Notes under the pieces: generated by a model
Databases searched by the model: none
What the model saw: only the letters and a program-made list of their open reading frames with translations
What the model was told of the DNA's origin: nothing
Shown: piece after piece, positions 1 to 8,948 of the stretch
Numbering within the stretch: position 1 is the stretch's first letter
How the letters are laid out: each line of letters begins with the position of its first letter
Program-made: the position numbers and the translations under genes
Source of the DNA: an uncultured bacterium
Lineage (GTDB): Bacteria; Planctomycetota; Phycisphaerae; Phycisphaerales; SM1A02
Direction: 5' to 3'
DNA length: 64,000 nucleotides
Assembly: GCA_903831295.1 (NCBI GenBank)
Contig: CAIKXA010000037.1
Coordinates: forward strand, 1 to 64,000

Positions 1-2273
1 CTGCCAATCCACAACCATGGCGGCATAATTTCATTGCGTTGACCGCTGACCACGGTGATCTTGTGGCGTAAATCTCTTAGTAATTGTGGATTGGTTAACT
101 GATCTGGTCCGCCCCCTGCTTCACCACGCAACACAGTTGATCGCAGAATGCTGTCCGCAATTACGTATTGTGAATCGCGCATGTTGTCATCGGCGTTCAG
201 GCTGCGTTCCAAGCGCGACATTGAACTGGGATCGTTATTGCCCGCATAGGCGCGAAGTTCTAATTCATCACTGGCATCAAATCGGCGCGTGGGAACTGGA
301 ATGCCAAACAGATCATTTGCGGGAGCAGATTCAAATAAAGTTCCGTTAAGTGATTCCGCATACATGGTTGCTTGGCCTGTTGCCGCAGAACGGAACCAAC
401 GTGCTCGCTCGCTTGGACGTACCAATGGCTGATTGGGTAGCCCCGCACGAAATGTGGTTGTGCGAACTGTGGTTGGCAATGGATTTGCCGGAAGCGCAGT
501 TTGATATGTGGGATTCTCTTGGCTCGGTCGAGCTGGACCGATTGCGCCAAAGAGATCAATCATATTGCCGCTAAATGGCTCATTTGTTGGTGTAGTAATT
601 GTTGCATTGGCAACAGGCTGTCCATAAAAATAATCGTTCCACAGGCCCGCGTTTGAACGCAATCCAAGTGCCTGCAAGAATGATGGTTGTCCAGCATCAT
701 GCAGTCCTGTACCCGTTTTGACCGGCGAGTAATACGTTGGATTGCCTGCCCATCGGTAGGCATCAAATTGAACTCTAAAACCATTTGGACTTGTGAAGCC
801 ATCCACACTTCCTGGATCGTTATAAGTGCTCAGAGTCTGGTTATAAGGATTGTCGAACAAACCAACAAGGGTGTCGGTTTCACTCTTGCCGTCGGACAAA
901 CTGTTGTTGGGTGAATTTTCCGGCTCGCTTGTCACCAGCGCAATATCCGAAGGAGTAAACCCAACCGTGGTGCGTCTATCGGCGCGCGTGGCAACATTTA
1001 AGTCCACCATTGCGGAGTTGTCGATCACGCTCACGCCAATAATTGTTCGCACATTGCGTTCCTTACCGACAGGCGCCAAGAACCAAAAACTATCCGTGAA
1101 GCCGTCACCATCGGTGTCGCAGAATGTGCGCGAAACAATGTTGCGCGGCGTGCCTTTAAATTTAAATTCTTTTGTGACAGGGTCTTTATACGAGGGTCCA
1201 AACACCCACTCGTCACTTTTGGATACACCTTTAGCGTAGGGATCAAGCGTTCGACCAATACCCATTGGATCATCAAGCTTGATGAAGTTTGGAAGCATTG
1301 TGGAAGCAGTCGCATCCAACATGGTGGTTTGATATTTGGTTCTTGTGAACCATGCATCGCGCCTCTTAATAAATTCGTCCGACCACGTTGTGTTGTCCGC
1401 CAACGGATCAGTGCCTGGTGTCAAACTGATAGGCGCGGGCGTAACGTCTGGCAACCATTGCTCATATGGAGTGCCAAAGGCATCGTTTGTGTCTTGAAAC
1501 ATATCGCCAGTCAGAACGTTGGCTTCTATGTCTGCAATGTCTTTCACCACGCGATATCCATTGGCAGGTGTTGGTAGCCAAGACAAGTGAGGCCAGTGGC
1601 TAAAGCGATCGCCGTCGGGATTGGTTAACCCATTTTTATCTATTCGCACCGGTTCAGTACTGCGCAACCAACGCGTGTCGCCAAAGCCAGGATTACCCAA
1701 AGGATTTCCGTTGGGTTCACCATTAATGGCGAAGCGCTTCGATCCTGTTAAGTTGTTCGCTGGAGTTGGAAAAAAATCTGGCCAATTGGTCCAGGGAATG
1801 ACGCTGTATGGAGCGAAGTTGTAGCCGTCAGGGAAACCGTCCGCGCCCGTTGCAAGAGCGGTTAAATCTGCCTGATCAATGGAAGGATCAACAACATTGC
1901 TCAGTTGATCTCCTTGGCCAGTTCCGGTTTTTGCCGCTGGCTCCACACCGTAGCGAACCGAGTACATGCCTGGAGGAATTCTGTTGCCAGCGCTGTCGCC
2001 GCCAATGTATGACGCCGAGCCTTTTGAATCGATCGGCTTCACAAACAAATGCATTGCAATTTCGGATGCCAACTGATCCTTGATTAAATCAATGCGGCGG
2101 TCATCACCGCTTGCATCTTGCATGGCCGACGCGGTGGATCGCTGTGATTGCGTGCGCGCCAAAAACGCCGTGGCCAACAACACCAACAGCACCAACATTG
2201 CCGACACCAACACCAGCGCATTGCCACGGCGCCATTGAGCGGGAAAGTTTTGACATGGATTGAATGACTTCAT
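1..2273 (-). CDS. GspK/PilX-like type IV pilus or secretion minor component (partial, C-terminus outside window)
   Basis: The frame is open from an ATG at 2273 to the left edge, giving at least 757 residues with no stop. The N-terminus has a short basic region followed by one hydrophobic helix (LVLVSAMLVLLVLLATAFLA, about residues 21-40) and then polar, Ala/Ser-rich sequence. It lacks the F-T-L-x-E prepilin motif of its neighbours, as in GspK or PilX-type proteins. The rest is a long Pro/Asn/Thr-rich periplasmic-type region with no motif I recognise. The ATG overlaps the stop of the upstream pseudopilin gene by one base (TAATG), so the two are translationally coupled. It is the last gene of the locus visible here. 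Assignment to GspK/PilX is by topology and position, not by a family signature. Confidence 0.75.
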   Translation of the reverse strand, partial: MKSFNPCQNFPAQWRRGNALVLVSAMLVLLVLLATAFLARTQSQRSTASAMQDASGDDRRIDLIKDQLASEIAMHLFVKPIDSKGSASYIGGDSAGNRIPPGMYSVRYGVEPAAKTGTGQGDQLSNVVDPSIDQADLTALATGADGFPDGYNFAPYSVIPWTNWPDFFPTPANNLTGSKRFAINGEPNGNPLGNPGFGDTRWLRSTEPVRIDKNGLTNPDGDRFSHWPHLSWLPTPANGYRVVKDIADIEANVLTGDMFQDTNDAFGTPYEQWLPDVTPAPISLTPGTDPLADNTTWSDEFIKRRDAWFTRTKYQTTMLDATASTMLPNFIKLDDPMGIGRTLDPYAKGVSKSDEWVFGPSYKDPVTKEFKFKGTPRNIVSRTFCDTDGDGFTDSFWFLAPVGKERNVRTIIGVSVIDNSAMVDLNVATRADRRTTVGFTPSDIALVTSEPENSPNNSLSDGKSETDTLVGLFDNPYNQTLSTYNDPGSVDGFTSPNGFRVQFDAYRWAGNPTYYSPVKTGTGLHDAGQPSFLQALGLRSNAGLWNDYFYGQPVANATITTPTNEPFSGNMIDLFGAIGPARPSQENPTYQTALPANPLPTTVRTTTFRAGLPNQPLVRPSERARWFRSAATGQATMYAESLNGTLFESAPANDLFGIPVPTRRFDASDELELRAYAGNNDPSSMSRLERSLNADDNMRDSQYVIADSILRSTVLRGEAGGGPDQLTNPQLLRDLRHKITVVSGQRNEIMPPWLWIG

Positions 2274-4285
2274 TATTTTTCCGCCTTGGGTAGTTCCACC
2301 ACAAATTGAAATACTCGGCCTTGGGAGAGCGCCAACTTTGGATCATGCAGCGTTATGGTGAATCGCAACGCGGTTGGCCATGGCGTGTAATCGGTTCGCA
2401 ACACACGCTCGCTGCCACCAGGAAATTTCGCTTCGCGGTATGGCTTGTCGCCGTTGGGGCCAAAGATGGCTTGATAGCTATACACCTGCGTAGCCGTACC
2501 AAGAGGCCGCAAAATACCGGTTGCAAGAGTTCCCTCAATACGGGCGCAATCAATTGGTGGAGTTGCGACAGCCACGGTGTCTATGTCAGCCGTGTTGACG
2601 CTAGTGAAGGGCAATTTATTCGCTTGATTCGTGGCCACGCTTGGCTTGAGTATTCGAATTGGCGTGGCATACGATGGAGACATGAGTGGCTGCAACACAT
2701 CTGTAATGGATGGTCCCGCAAGTCGAGTGACGCCGCGGCGCTGCGATATTGGAAACATTGAATCCGGAAGACCGAACCAAGGAATAGTTCCAGATTGACT
2801 TGAAACAGCGATAGCGCCGGACGTGGACATGAAAGGTTGATTTGGCCACGGCTGCGTGGTCAAGCCAGCAAGCGGAACATCATAAATTGCTGTTGGCCGA
2901 ACTGGCGAAGCTGGTAGTTGCGCTAAAAGTGGAGTGCCTTCAGGAGTTTCAAATTGAGCCGTTCCATTGCTCCAAGTCCAATCAATCTGTATTGAACTGC
3001 AATTGCCCGCGAGCAATGGACCATTTGTCATTGCATCAAGTCGATTCACGCTAGGAGCAACTTTTTCCGCACGCGTATACCCCCACAAACCATTTGTTGT
3101 GCCCAATCCCGCTAAATCCGTTCGAATTGGCGCGCCAAAAAGTGAATTATAAATTCGGTTGCGGATATAGCCCAAGCTTACGTTGGGACTAAGCCCCTCT
3201 TTTTCAGACCACGGCAATCGGCCAGTTGAGTCGAAATTAAAATCTTTTGAAAAGTATGCTGATGTTGCGCCTTGCGCTATCAGCGCCCGAAAGTCACCGA
3301 TAGTTGTTGCGGCAATGTCAACACGTGAGGCCGTTAAGGCCCGATTGGGAAAAAGATTGTCCTGTGGTATTGCCAAGTTTGTGGCGGCGGGATTTGGGGT
3401 TGAGTCTCCAGCGACATTAAATGAATATTGCGCTATGCCAGTTGTGCTGTTTGCAATCATGCCTGCGGAACCGGCGGTGCCCGCGCCGGTGACCTCTCTC
3501 TCGCGGAACCATGTCAAATTATTTGCGCTTGGAAATTGACTTGTATTTACGCCATCATCGGTTAATAAAACACATTGGCGCGCTAGCACCCACTGGCGCG
3601 CTTCGGGCTGATTCGGCAAATAAGTTGACGCATTCGCGGTGCTGCTATCAAAGTACGCGGAAGTCATTGTCGCGGTTGGGCTCCACATCCACGGCACGAG
3701 AGGTAAGAGTGAGGAAACTTTGTTGCCTACGGTGTCGGCATCGGGTCTTGCTGGCGGACTCTTGGTGCTGTCCACAAGCAATGTTGGAAATTGCAGCCCA
3801 TGCCCCAGGCGAATCATAAATTCGTTGGAGGTGAATTCGGGAGTGACTTTAATCTGTTCACCAGTTGCGGAGAATAATCTCACCACATAGGCCTGATCAC
3901 TTCTTGATCCGCCTCGAGTACCTAAATACACCTGGCTCACTTCATGGCCGCGGCCAAAAAATACAACTTGATCGCAGCGGACAAAGTCCGTGATCTCACG
4001 GGTTGGATCAAGCAATGGCGCCTGTGGATAGGTGGCTGTTCGGTTCACATCATTGCGAACCGCCACGCATTGAATTGCCAACACGCCGTCACGAGCGATG
4101 CGTTCAATGTCGCCACGAATCACCTTCTCCACCGCTGTAGCCGTGGCTTGCAAATCGGCGCTGGCTTCGCCAATAGCTGCAACCTTGCCAGTGGTGCCAA
4201 AGATGCGCGCGGTGGCAATGATCACCACAAGCAACACTGAAAGCGACACCAACAATTCAATCAATGTGAAGGCGCGTTGACGCAT
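2273..4285 (-). CDS. Large GspJ-like pseudopilin
   Basis: 670 residues. The N-terminus MRQRAFTLIELLVSLS is a type III (prepilin) signal: cleavage is expected between Ala5 and Phe6, with Glu at mature position 5, followed by a hydrophobic helix to about residue 28. The -1 residue is Ala rather than the usual Gly. The remaining 640 residues are far longer than ordinary GspJ (about 200) and rich in Thr, Ser, Asn and Pro, suggesting an exported globular head. It starts directly after the stop of the preceding pseudopilin and overlaps the next gene by one base. The likely role is a minor pseudopilin in a pilus or type II secretion apparatus; the J label is tentative. Confidence 0.8.
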   Translation of the reverse strand: MRQRAFTLIELLVSLSVLLVVIIATARIFGTTGKVAAIGEASADLQATATAVEKVIRGDIERIARDGVLAIQCVAVRNDVNRTATYPQAPLLDPTREITDFVRCDQVVFFGRGHEVSQVYLGTRGGSRSDQAYVVRLFSATGEQIKVTPEFTSNEFMIRLGHGLQFPTLLVDSTKSPPARPDADTVGNKVSSLLPLVPWMWSPTATMTSAYFDSSTANASTYLPNQPEARQWVLARQCVLLTDDGVNTSQFPSANNLTWFREREVTGAGTAGSAGMIANSTTGIAQYSFNVAGDSTPNPAATNLAIPQDNLFPNRALTASRVDIAATTIGDFRALIAQGATSAYFSKDFNFDSTGRLPWSEKEGLSPNVSLGYIRNRIYNSLFGAPIRTDLAGLGTTNGLWGYTRAEKVAPSVNRLDAMTNGPLLAGNCSSIQIDWTWSNGTAQFETPEGTPLLAQLPASPVRPTAIYDVPLAGLTTQPWPNQPFMSTSGAIAVSSQSGTIPWFGLPDSMFPISQRRGVTRLAGPSITDVLQPLMSPSYATPIRILKPSVATNQANKLPFTSVNTADIDTVAVATPPIDCARIEGTLATGILRPLGTATQVYSYQAIFGPNGDKPYREAKFPGGSERVLRTDYTPWPTALRFTITLHDPKLALSQGRVFQFVVELPKAEK

Positions 4286-5803
4286 TTATAATTCCTCCAC
4301 GCAGGCGTACACGGGAAGAAGTTGGTTGCCGTTGGCGTCATAAGGCGGCACAAACCACAAATCTTGAATGCCAAGCACGCCGTCGCCGCCAGAGCCTGGC
4401 GTGGCAAGAAATGAATTCACGCCAGCGGTTGGTGTTTTGTTACCAGCTGTGTTGGTGGTTCTTTCAGCAGCGTCCTTGGCGTCAAACAATGAATTGGAAT
4501 ACGGCTGGCGCGGCACAGGCTTTGCCAAGATCACCGGACCGTCATCGTGCGTTCGTCTGCCTTCAATCACATGGTGCACATTGTTGTATTGATCAATCAT
4601 CCATTGACCAGGTAGCTGCCATGTTTCGGAGTATGTAAGTGCGGTGGGATCGGTGAGCGCGGTGGTGCTGGGACCAGTTCCTGGCACAGCGCAATCGTCA
4701 CGAAATGGGCTGTATTTAGAAGTGTTGAAACTGCTACCAACTTTTTTATCAAGTCCGCCTGCTCCCCAAACATTGTTGGCGCCATCGCCTGCGTTGCGGG
4801 ATAAGTTTCCCATTTGAGACCGGCTTGAAACCCACTGAGGAATTGGTGGATATTTAGAAATTTTGGTCGCATTGATTGGATCGAGCGCGGTTGTGACCGC
4901 GGCGGAAACGTAAGGCGTCATCGTATTTGGATTGCCACCCATAAGTCCGTTGGCAGGAATCACTCGATACACGAACATGCCCACCAATATTCGCCCGTTG
5001 AATCTACGGAACATGCAGTCCCAAACATATCGGGGCGTGGGCGTTACGCCCACCGCATTGGCGGGCATGGGCCAGTAGCGCTCGCGCTGTGTGAAAAACA
5101 CTGCGGGTTCGCGAAGTGCGTTGCCAACATTTGTGGTTCCACTTGGTGCGATACCAGATTTTGGAATACCACTGTCAGCAAATGTCCAAGCGTAGTTTGG
5201 AAGAGCTACATTCAACTGCTGGTCATATATTTCTCGGTTGTAAGGAATGCCGTACAGGCGATTCATAAGCGTGCTGGCAATCGCCACATCTGAAAGCAGC
5301 GTTGCCGATGAAAAGTTTCCTGGAAGCGGTCCTGGAATTGTGGTTCGAGTACCGCCAACATTTTTACGAGTGCTGTAATAACTAAAGATGTCGTACATGC
5401 CTGCTTCATCGCGGTCGTTTGTAGTCGTGTCGTCCACAGTGACAAATCCTGGTCGTTTCCAAATCCAATCCTTGGCGATTGTGGGCGCGTAAGCCGTGCC
5501 TGAAATATATTGACTAGCAGCGGCGTTCAGCGGAATTGGATCGCAAATAGTCACATCGGTAAAACCTGATTTTCCAGAATAATCCTCAAAGCAACCAAAG
5601 TCCTCCTGCTTCAGCCGAGTGCGCAATAATTCCATGGCGTGGCGCGCAACAAGTGGCCCGTACACGTCGTCCTCGGCTATTTCCTGCTGCTTAATTCCCG
5701 CTGGAAACAGTGAGGCGATAGAGATCATGCCAATGCCAAGAATAAATATGGCGATGATCAACTCAACAAGAGTGAAGGCGCGGTTGGCGTGTTGACGTGT
5801 CAT
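4286..5803 (-). CDS. PilV/GspI-like pseudopilin
   Basis: 505 residues. The prepilin signal reads NRAFTLVELIIAIFILGIGM, with predicted cleavage Ala9/Phe10 and Glu at mature position 5. The phrase FILGIGMISIASLFPAG after the motif resembles PilV/GspI-type minor pilins, which carry a similar ILGIG-like stretch. The long C-terminal domain holds many aromatic residues and Pro/Gly and has no motif I recognise. Its ATG overlaps the upstream gene's stop by four bases (ATGA), and its stop abuts the next ATG, so it belongs to one tight transcription unit. It is much longer than canonical PilV/GspI (120-200 residues). Confidence 0.8.
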   Translation of the reverse strand: MTRQHANRAFTLVELIIAIFILGIGMISIASLFPAGIKQQEIAEDDVYGPLVARHAMELLRTRLKQEDFGCFEDYSGKSGFTDVTICDPIPLNAAASQYISGTAYAPTIAKDWIWKRPGFVTVDDTTTNDRDEAGMYDIFSYYSTRKNVGGTRTTIPGPLPGNFSSATLLSDVAIASTLMNRLYGIPYNREIYDQQLNVALPNYAWTFADSGIPKSGIAPSGTTNVGNALREPAVFFTQRERYWPMPANAVGVTPTPRYVWDCMFRRFNGRILVGMFVYRVIPANGLMGGNPNTMTPYVSAAVTTALDPINATKISKYPPIPQWVSSRSQMGNLSRNAGDGANNVWGAGGLDKKVGSSFNTSKYSPFRDDCAVPGTGPSTTALTDPTALTYSETWQLPGQWMIDQYNNVHHVIEGRRTHDDGPVILAKPVPRQPYSNSLFDAKDAAERTTNTAGNKTPTAGVNSFLATPGSGGDGVLGIQDLWFVPPYDANGNQLLPVYACVEEL

Positions 5804-6828
5804 CGCTTCATCACCTCGGCGCGACCCGTATAGCGGTTGAAATAAATTTTTTCTCCAAACTGATTTATAAATTCGGATTGCTCGCAGTTCATGCGACTAC
5901 GACCATCCGACAGCGCGGAGCATGGTGGAACCCAAGCCGCTTTATAACTTCCGCCCTTCCAATTATTCACGTCGAACAATTCGCGCATTGCGGCATCGTT
6001 GAACACGGAAAGAAATGGAGCCAGTTGAATGTTTGGTTCCTCATTCTCAATGTTGTAAGTGAACCATCCTGAGGCGTTTTCCGAGGAATTCACTTGCCTT
6101 TGCAATCCATCTTGATCGATATCCAACACCACAAATCGGCCCATGCCTATGTTGGCACTTCCACCACCCGTGATTCTGGACAGTATTGATCCGTCGGCGC
6201 TAAACATCACGCCGATCAAAGATCCATATTCCATCTCGGCGAAATTTGTGTTGTTATCGCGAAATGTGGGCTGCGTGATCCAAACATCATCATTGCGTTC
6301 ATAATCCAACTGTGGAGCCGCCACCTTTATGCCCTCTGGTAAATCAACTGGTGTGAAATTTGGGTGGGGTTCAAACATATCCATGAAGTTGGAGCCGGCA
6401 GTGGCCGTGGTTTGAGTTGCGGAAGCGTTAACCAACTCATCTCGCAAGCGGGCCGCCACAATTCGTGTCCATTGCTTTTTAATATTGCCAGTCAATAGAC
6501 CAGCGGAAGTAGTGTTATCCACGCGTTCGGTCTTCACTGTAAATGTCAACAACACAGGCCGATGCTCTTTAATAGCCAGCGTGCGTGCGTTCTCAAGGGC
6601 ATTCATCACTTGGCTCACTGACTTAGAAAAGCGCGCGTCCTTGGTGACCTTAGAAACGCTGATGGCGGTAAGCGTGGCCAATGAAATCAGAATGCCAATC
6701 ACAACCATAAGTTCGATGAGGGTGAATCCATGAGTGCCCCCCGCATTGAAGCCAACACGATGCGAAATCCCACGGCAATGCGTGCGGCGCGGATTCAAAG
6801 GCTTGGATGAATTCGTTGATGTACTCAT
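5800..6828 (-). CDS. GspH/FimT-like pseudopilin with long leader
   Basis: 342 residues. A long basic leader of 34 residues precedes the prepilin site GFTLIELMVV (cleavage Gly34/Phe35, Glu39 as the +5 acid). After the helix comes a run typical of GspH/FimT proteins, in which a segment with RTLAIKEHRPVLLTF suggests the first beta strand of the head. The start ATG overlaps the stop of the upstream gene by four bases, which supports the long leader; I see no in-frame alternative nearer the cleavage site. Probable minor pseudopilin of the pilus or secretion machine encoded upstream. Confidence 0.8.
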   Translation of the reverse strand: MSTSTNSSKPLNPRRTHCRGISHRVGFNAGGTHGFTLIELMVVIGILISLATLTAISVSKVTKDARFSKSVSQVMNALENARTLAIKEHRPVLLTFTVKTERVDNTTSAGLLTGNIKKQWTRIVAARLRDELVNASATQTTATAGSNFMDMFEPHPNFTPVDLPEGIKVAAPQLDYERNDDVWITQPTFRDNNTNFAEMEYGSLIGVMFSADGSILSRITGGGSANIGMGRFVVLDIDQDGLQRQVNSSENASGWFTYNIENEEPNIQLAPFLSVFNDAAMRELFDVNNWKGGSYKAAWVPPCSALSDGRSRMNCEQSEFINQFGEKIYFNRYTGRAEVMKR

Positions 6829-7586
6829 GGCAATGTCAAAACAGGTTGGTTCAGAGGTTGTGAAAAAATATTGTCATTCCAATCATTCACTCCGTCTTTG
6901 TTCACGTCCGCCTGTGTAGTGGCCCACGGAGGCGCACCAAGATTTTGGTCAGGGCCGCACGAAATAAAAGTCCAGCGACGTCCACTGCACACGCCAAGAT
7001 ATTTCTCGTCATTGGTTCGCACTGTGCGATCGCCGCTGTCAATACCAATGCCCAAAGGATCCGCAGTGACAGGATTGCCTTTCACGGAACCAACTGTTCG
7101 ATAGGCGCTGCGCATTTCCCGTTCGGTGGCTGGCCTGCCGCATGGAACTACGGCGATGCGTTTGCCCCAAGTGTCAACAAGATCAAGAACATATGGACTT
7201 GCAGTTGTTCCCAAACCAGTTCGTTTAAGAAAATCTGGATTCATCTTGCTAATAAATTCACGACTTCGGTCGTTGTTCATTAACAACTTCAACAGCTCAG
7301 GCATGATGTAGGCGGGTTGACCAACAGGCTGTTCTTTGATGTCATAGAAGTCAAGTTCTGGAGTGCTGTCTGTAGTGATGCGCGAAAAAACCAACTCCTG
7401 CCCGCGGGAAAGTTCCAACTCACGGATGGCTTTGTCGAGCAACGTGAATGTGTCATCCACTTGCTTGCGCTCACTTGTGGCCAGAATGCCGCCGCTGACC
7501 GCCAACACCAAGCTTGCCAGAATGGCGATGATGCCAATCACCACGAGCAGTTCAACCAACGTGAAGCCCGTGGGGATGCGCTTCAA
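6825..7586 (-). CDS. GspG/H-type pseudopilin
   Basis: 253 residues with a classic short prepilin leader: MKRIPTG then FTLVELLVVIGIIAILASLV, cleavage Gly7/Phe8 and Glu12 at the +5 position. The extended helix (TLLDKAIRELE) is followed by a mixed head domain that ends near the motif GVNDWNDN, an Asp/Asn-rich stretch that could bind calcium as in GspG. It overlaps the genes on both sides by four bases. Of the prepilins here it is the shortest and so the best candidate for a major pseudopilin, but it is still longer than GspG (about 140 residues). Confidence 0.82.
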   Translation of the reverse strand: MKRIPTGFTLVELLVVIGIIAILASLVLAVSGGILATSERKQVDDTFTLLDKAIRELELSRGQELVFSRITTDSTPELDFYDIKEQPVGQPAYIMPELLKLLMNNDRSREFISKMNPDFLKRTGLGTTASPYVLDLVDTWGKRIAVVPCGRPATEREMRSAYRTVGSVKGNPVTADPLGIGIDSGDRTVRTNDEKYLGVCSGRRWTFISCGPDQNLGAPPWATTQADVNKDGVNDWNDNIFSQPLNQPVLTLP

Positions 7587-8944
7587 GGACCGGTCTCCAC
7601 AATGTTGTCGGCGTTCACATCAACATCGTTGTTTGGATTTTGGTAATCGAATACTGGCGATGTGGTTATGTCTATTCCAATGCGGCGGACTCTCACTATT
7701 TTTTTGTCGGGTCCGGAAGAAAGCAGCGCAAACTCCGCGCTGCGCAAGCGTGGCGTGGATGATCGATCACCATTGAGATCGGCGAGCACATCCGTTGCGG
7801 CTTGCGCGGCGGGAACAAATTCGCTTTCAATTCCTTGCGTTGGCCGCAGTGCGAAGAAATCACCTAGATCAAATTTGGTTCCATCAGTGGACAGATCTAA
7901 TGTGTTGGGCGTTAGGTTGACATACCCGCGGCGGTAATAACGAATGGGTTGGCCCCAATAATCCAAAATTACTTTTGGGTATTTATCAAAGTCGGGATCG
8001 CCATCGGTGACACGAACAATATCCTGAATTTTGCCAATGCCCGCGGGATCTTTGGGATCAATTTTCTTTCCTTTGTAGCCACCTATGACGGAGGGATCTT
8101 TCAGTTCCAAATAGGGACCGAATATTTTACCTTCTAGGTTTGGACGGCTGCGAAGAATGCATTTGGATGTGTCGTTGCCCGCGCCAGAAACAGTTGTTGA
8201 AGACAACAATACTCGACTAGGTAGGGCTAAATTGCGCGAGAAGAAAAGTCCCTTAATTGTGGGGCTACCTAATTTGGCGCTTGTGTAATTTGCGGCCGCG
8301 CCAGCTGTGGCCGAAACATCGGTGGACATAATCGGCTGCAACGCCGCACCCCACACTCCGTCCATTCCAGGCGAGCGAATGCCTGCGCGCGGAAGTTCTC
8401 GCTGACCTGCCAATGGATCAGTGGGCACAGGGTCTGGCAACTCGCCGCAAATTCCGTAGCCGTCAGCGGATCGGTCACCCGCGCCAATGAGATATTCAGC
8501 CAGCGATGTGACGCTGTACCAATTTTGTAGCGCTGTCGCTTCTTGAGTGGTCCACTGAGAAACTTTTGTGTTTGTACTTCCAAATAGGGGATTTATTGGA
8601 GGCGCCAACAGATCTCGCGCATATCCAGTTTGCGTGTTGGGTGTATTTGACGCGGTAGCTGGCCAACCAAGTTGACTGGCTGTGAGTTCAGTAGGATCCC
8701 CAAGCACTGGCGGGTAATAGCCGTGGTCGGATTTAAAGCGCGACAATGCCTGCGAAATGGAACTCAACAAGAACTGCGTGTTCATTTTCTGGGCGCGTTT
8801 CTGCGCCGCATTAATGCCCACAATCAACAAGCCAACCAGCATGGCGATCACGCCAATCACCACCAACAATTCCACCAATGTGAAAGCGTTTGGTCGTCGT
8901 GGCTGCTCATGCTTATGAAAAAATGTGGCGCTTGTTTTGTTCAT
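7583..8944 (-). CDS. GspG-like pseudopilin
   Basis: 453 residues from the ATG at 8944. That start is preferred over one at 8971 because it follows the pilC stop by 4 bases and has a GGAAAGAAG ribosome-binding site about 7 bases upstream. The prepilin site is PNAFTLVELLVVIGVIAMLV (cleavage Ala20/Phe21, Glu25). The segment ALSRFKSDHGYYPP is typical of GspG-like pseudopilins, where a Tyr-Pro motif follows the long helix. The C-terminus has an Asp/Asn-rich run (NNDVDVNADN) that might bind metal. It is the first prepilin gene after pilC. Confidence 0.82.
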   Translation of the reverse strand: MNKTSATFFHKHEQPRRPNAFTLVELLVVIGVIAMLVGLLIVGINAAQKRAQKMNTQFLLSSISQALSRFKSDHGYYPPVLGDPTELTASQLGWPATASNTPNTQTGYARDLLAPPINPLFGSTNTKVSQWTTQEATALQNWYSVTSLAEYLIGAGDRSADGYGICGELPDPVPTDPLAGQRELPRAGIRSPGMDGVWGAALQPIMSTDVSATAGAAANYTSAKLGSPTIKGLFFSRNLALPSRVLLSSTTVSGAGNDTSKCILRSRPNLEGKIFGPYLELKDPSVIGGYKGKKIDPKDPAGIGKIQDIVRVTDGDPDFDKYPKVILDYWGQPIRYYRRGYVNLTPNTLDLSTDGTKFDLGDFFALRPTQGIESEFVPAAQAATDVLADLNGDRSSTPRLRSAEFALLSSGPDKKIVRVRRIGIDITTSPVFDYQNPNNDVDVNADNIVETGP

Positions 8945-8948
8945 GCGC

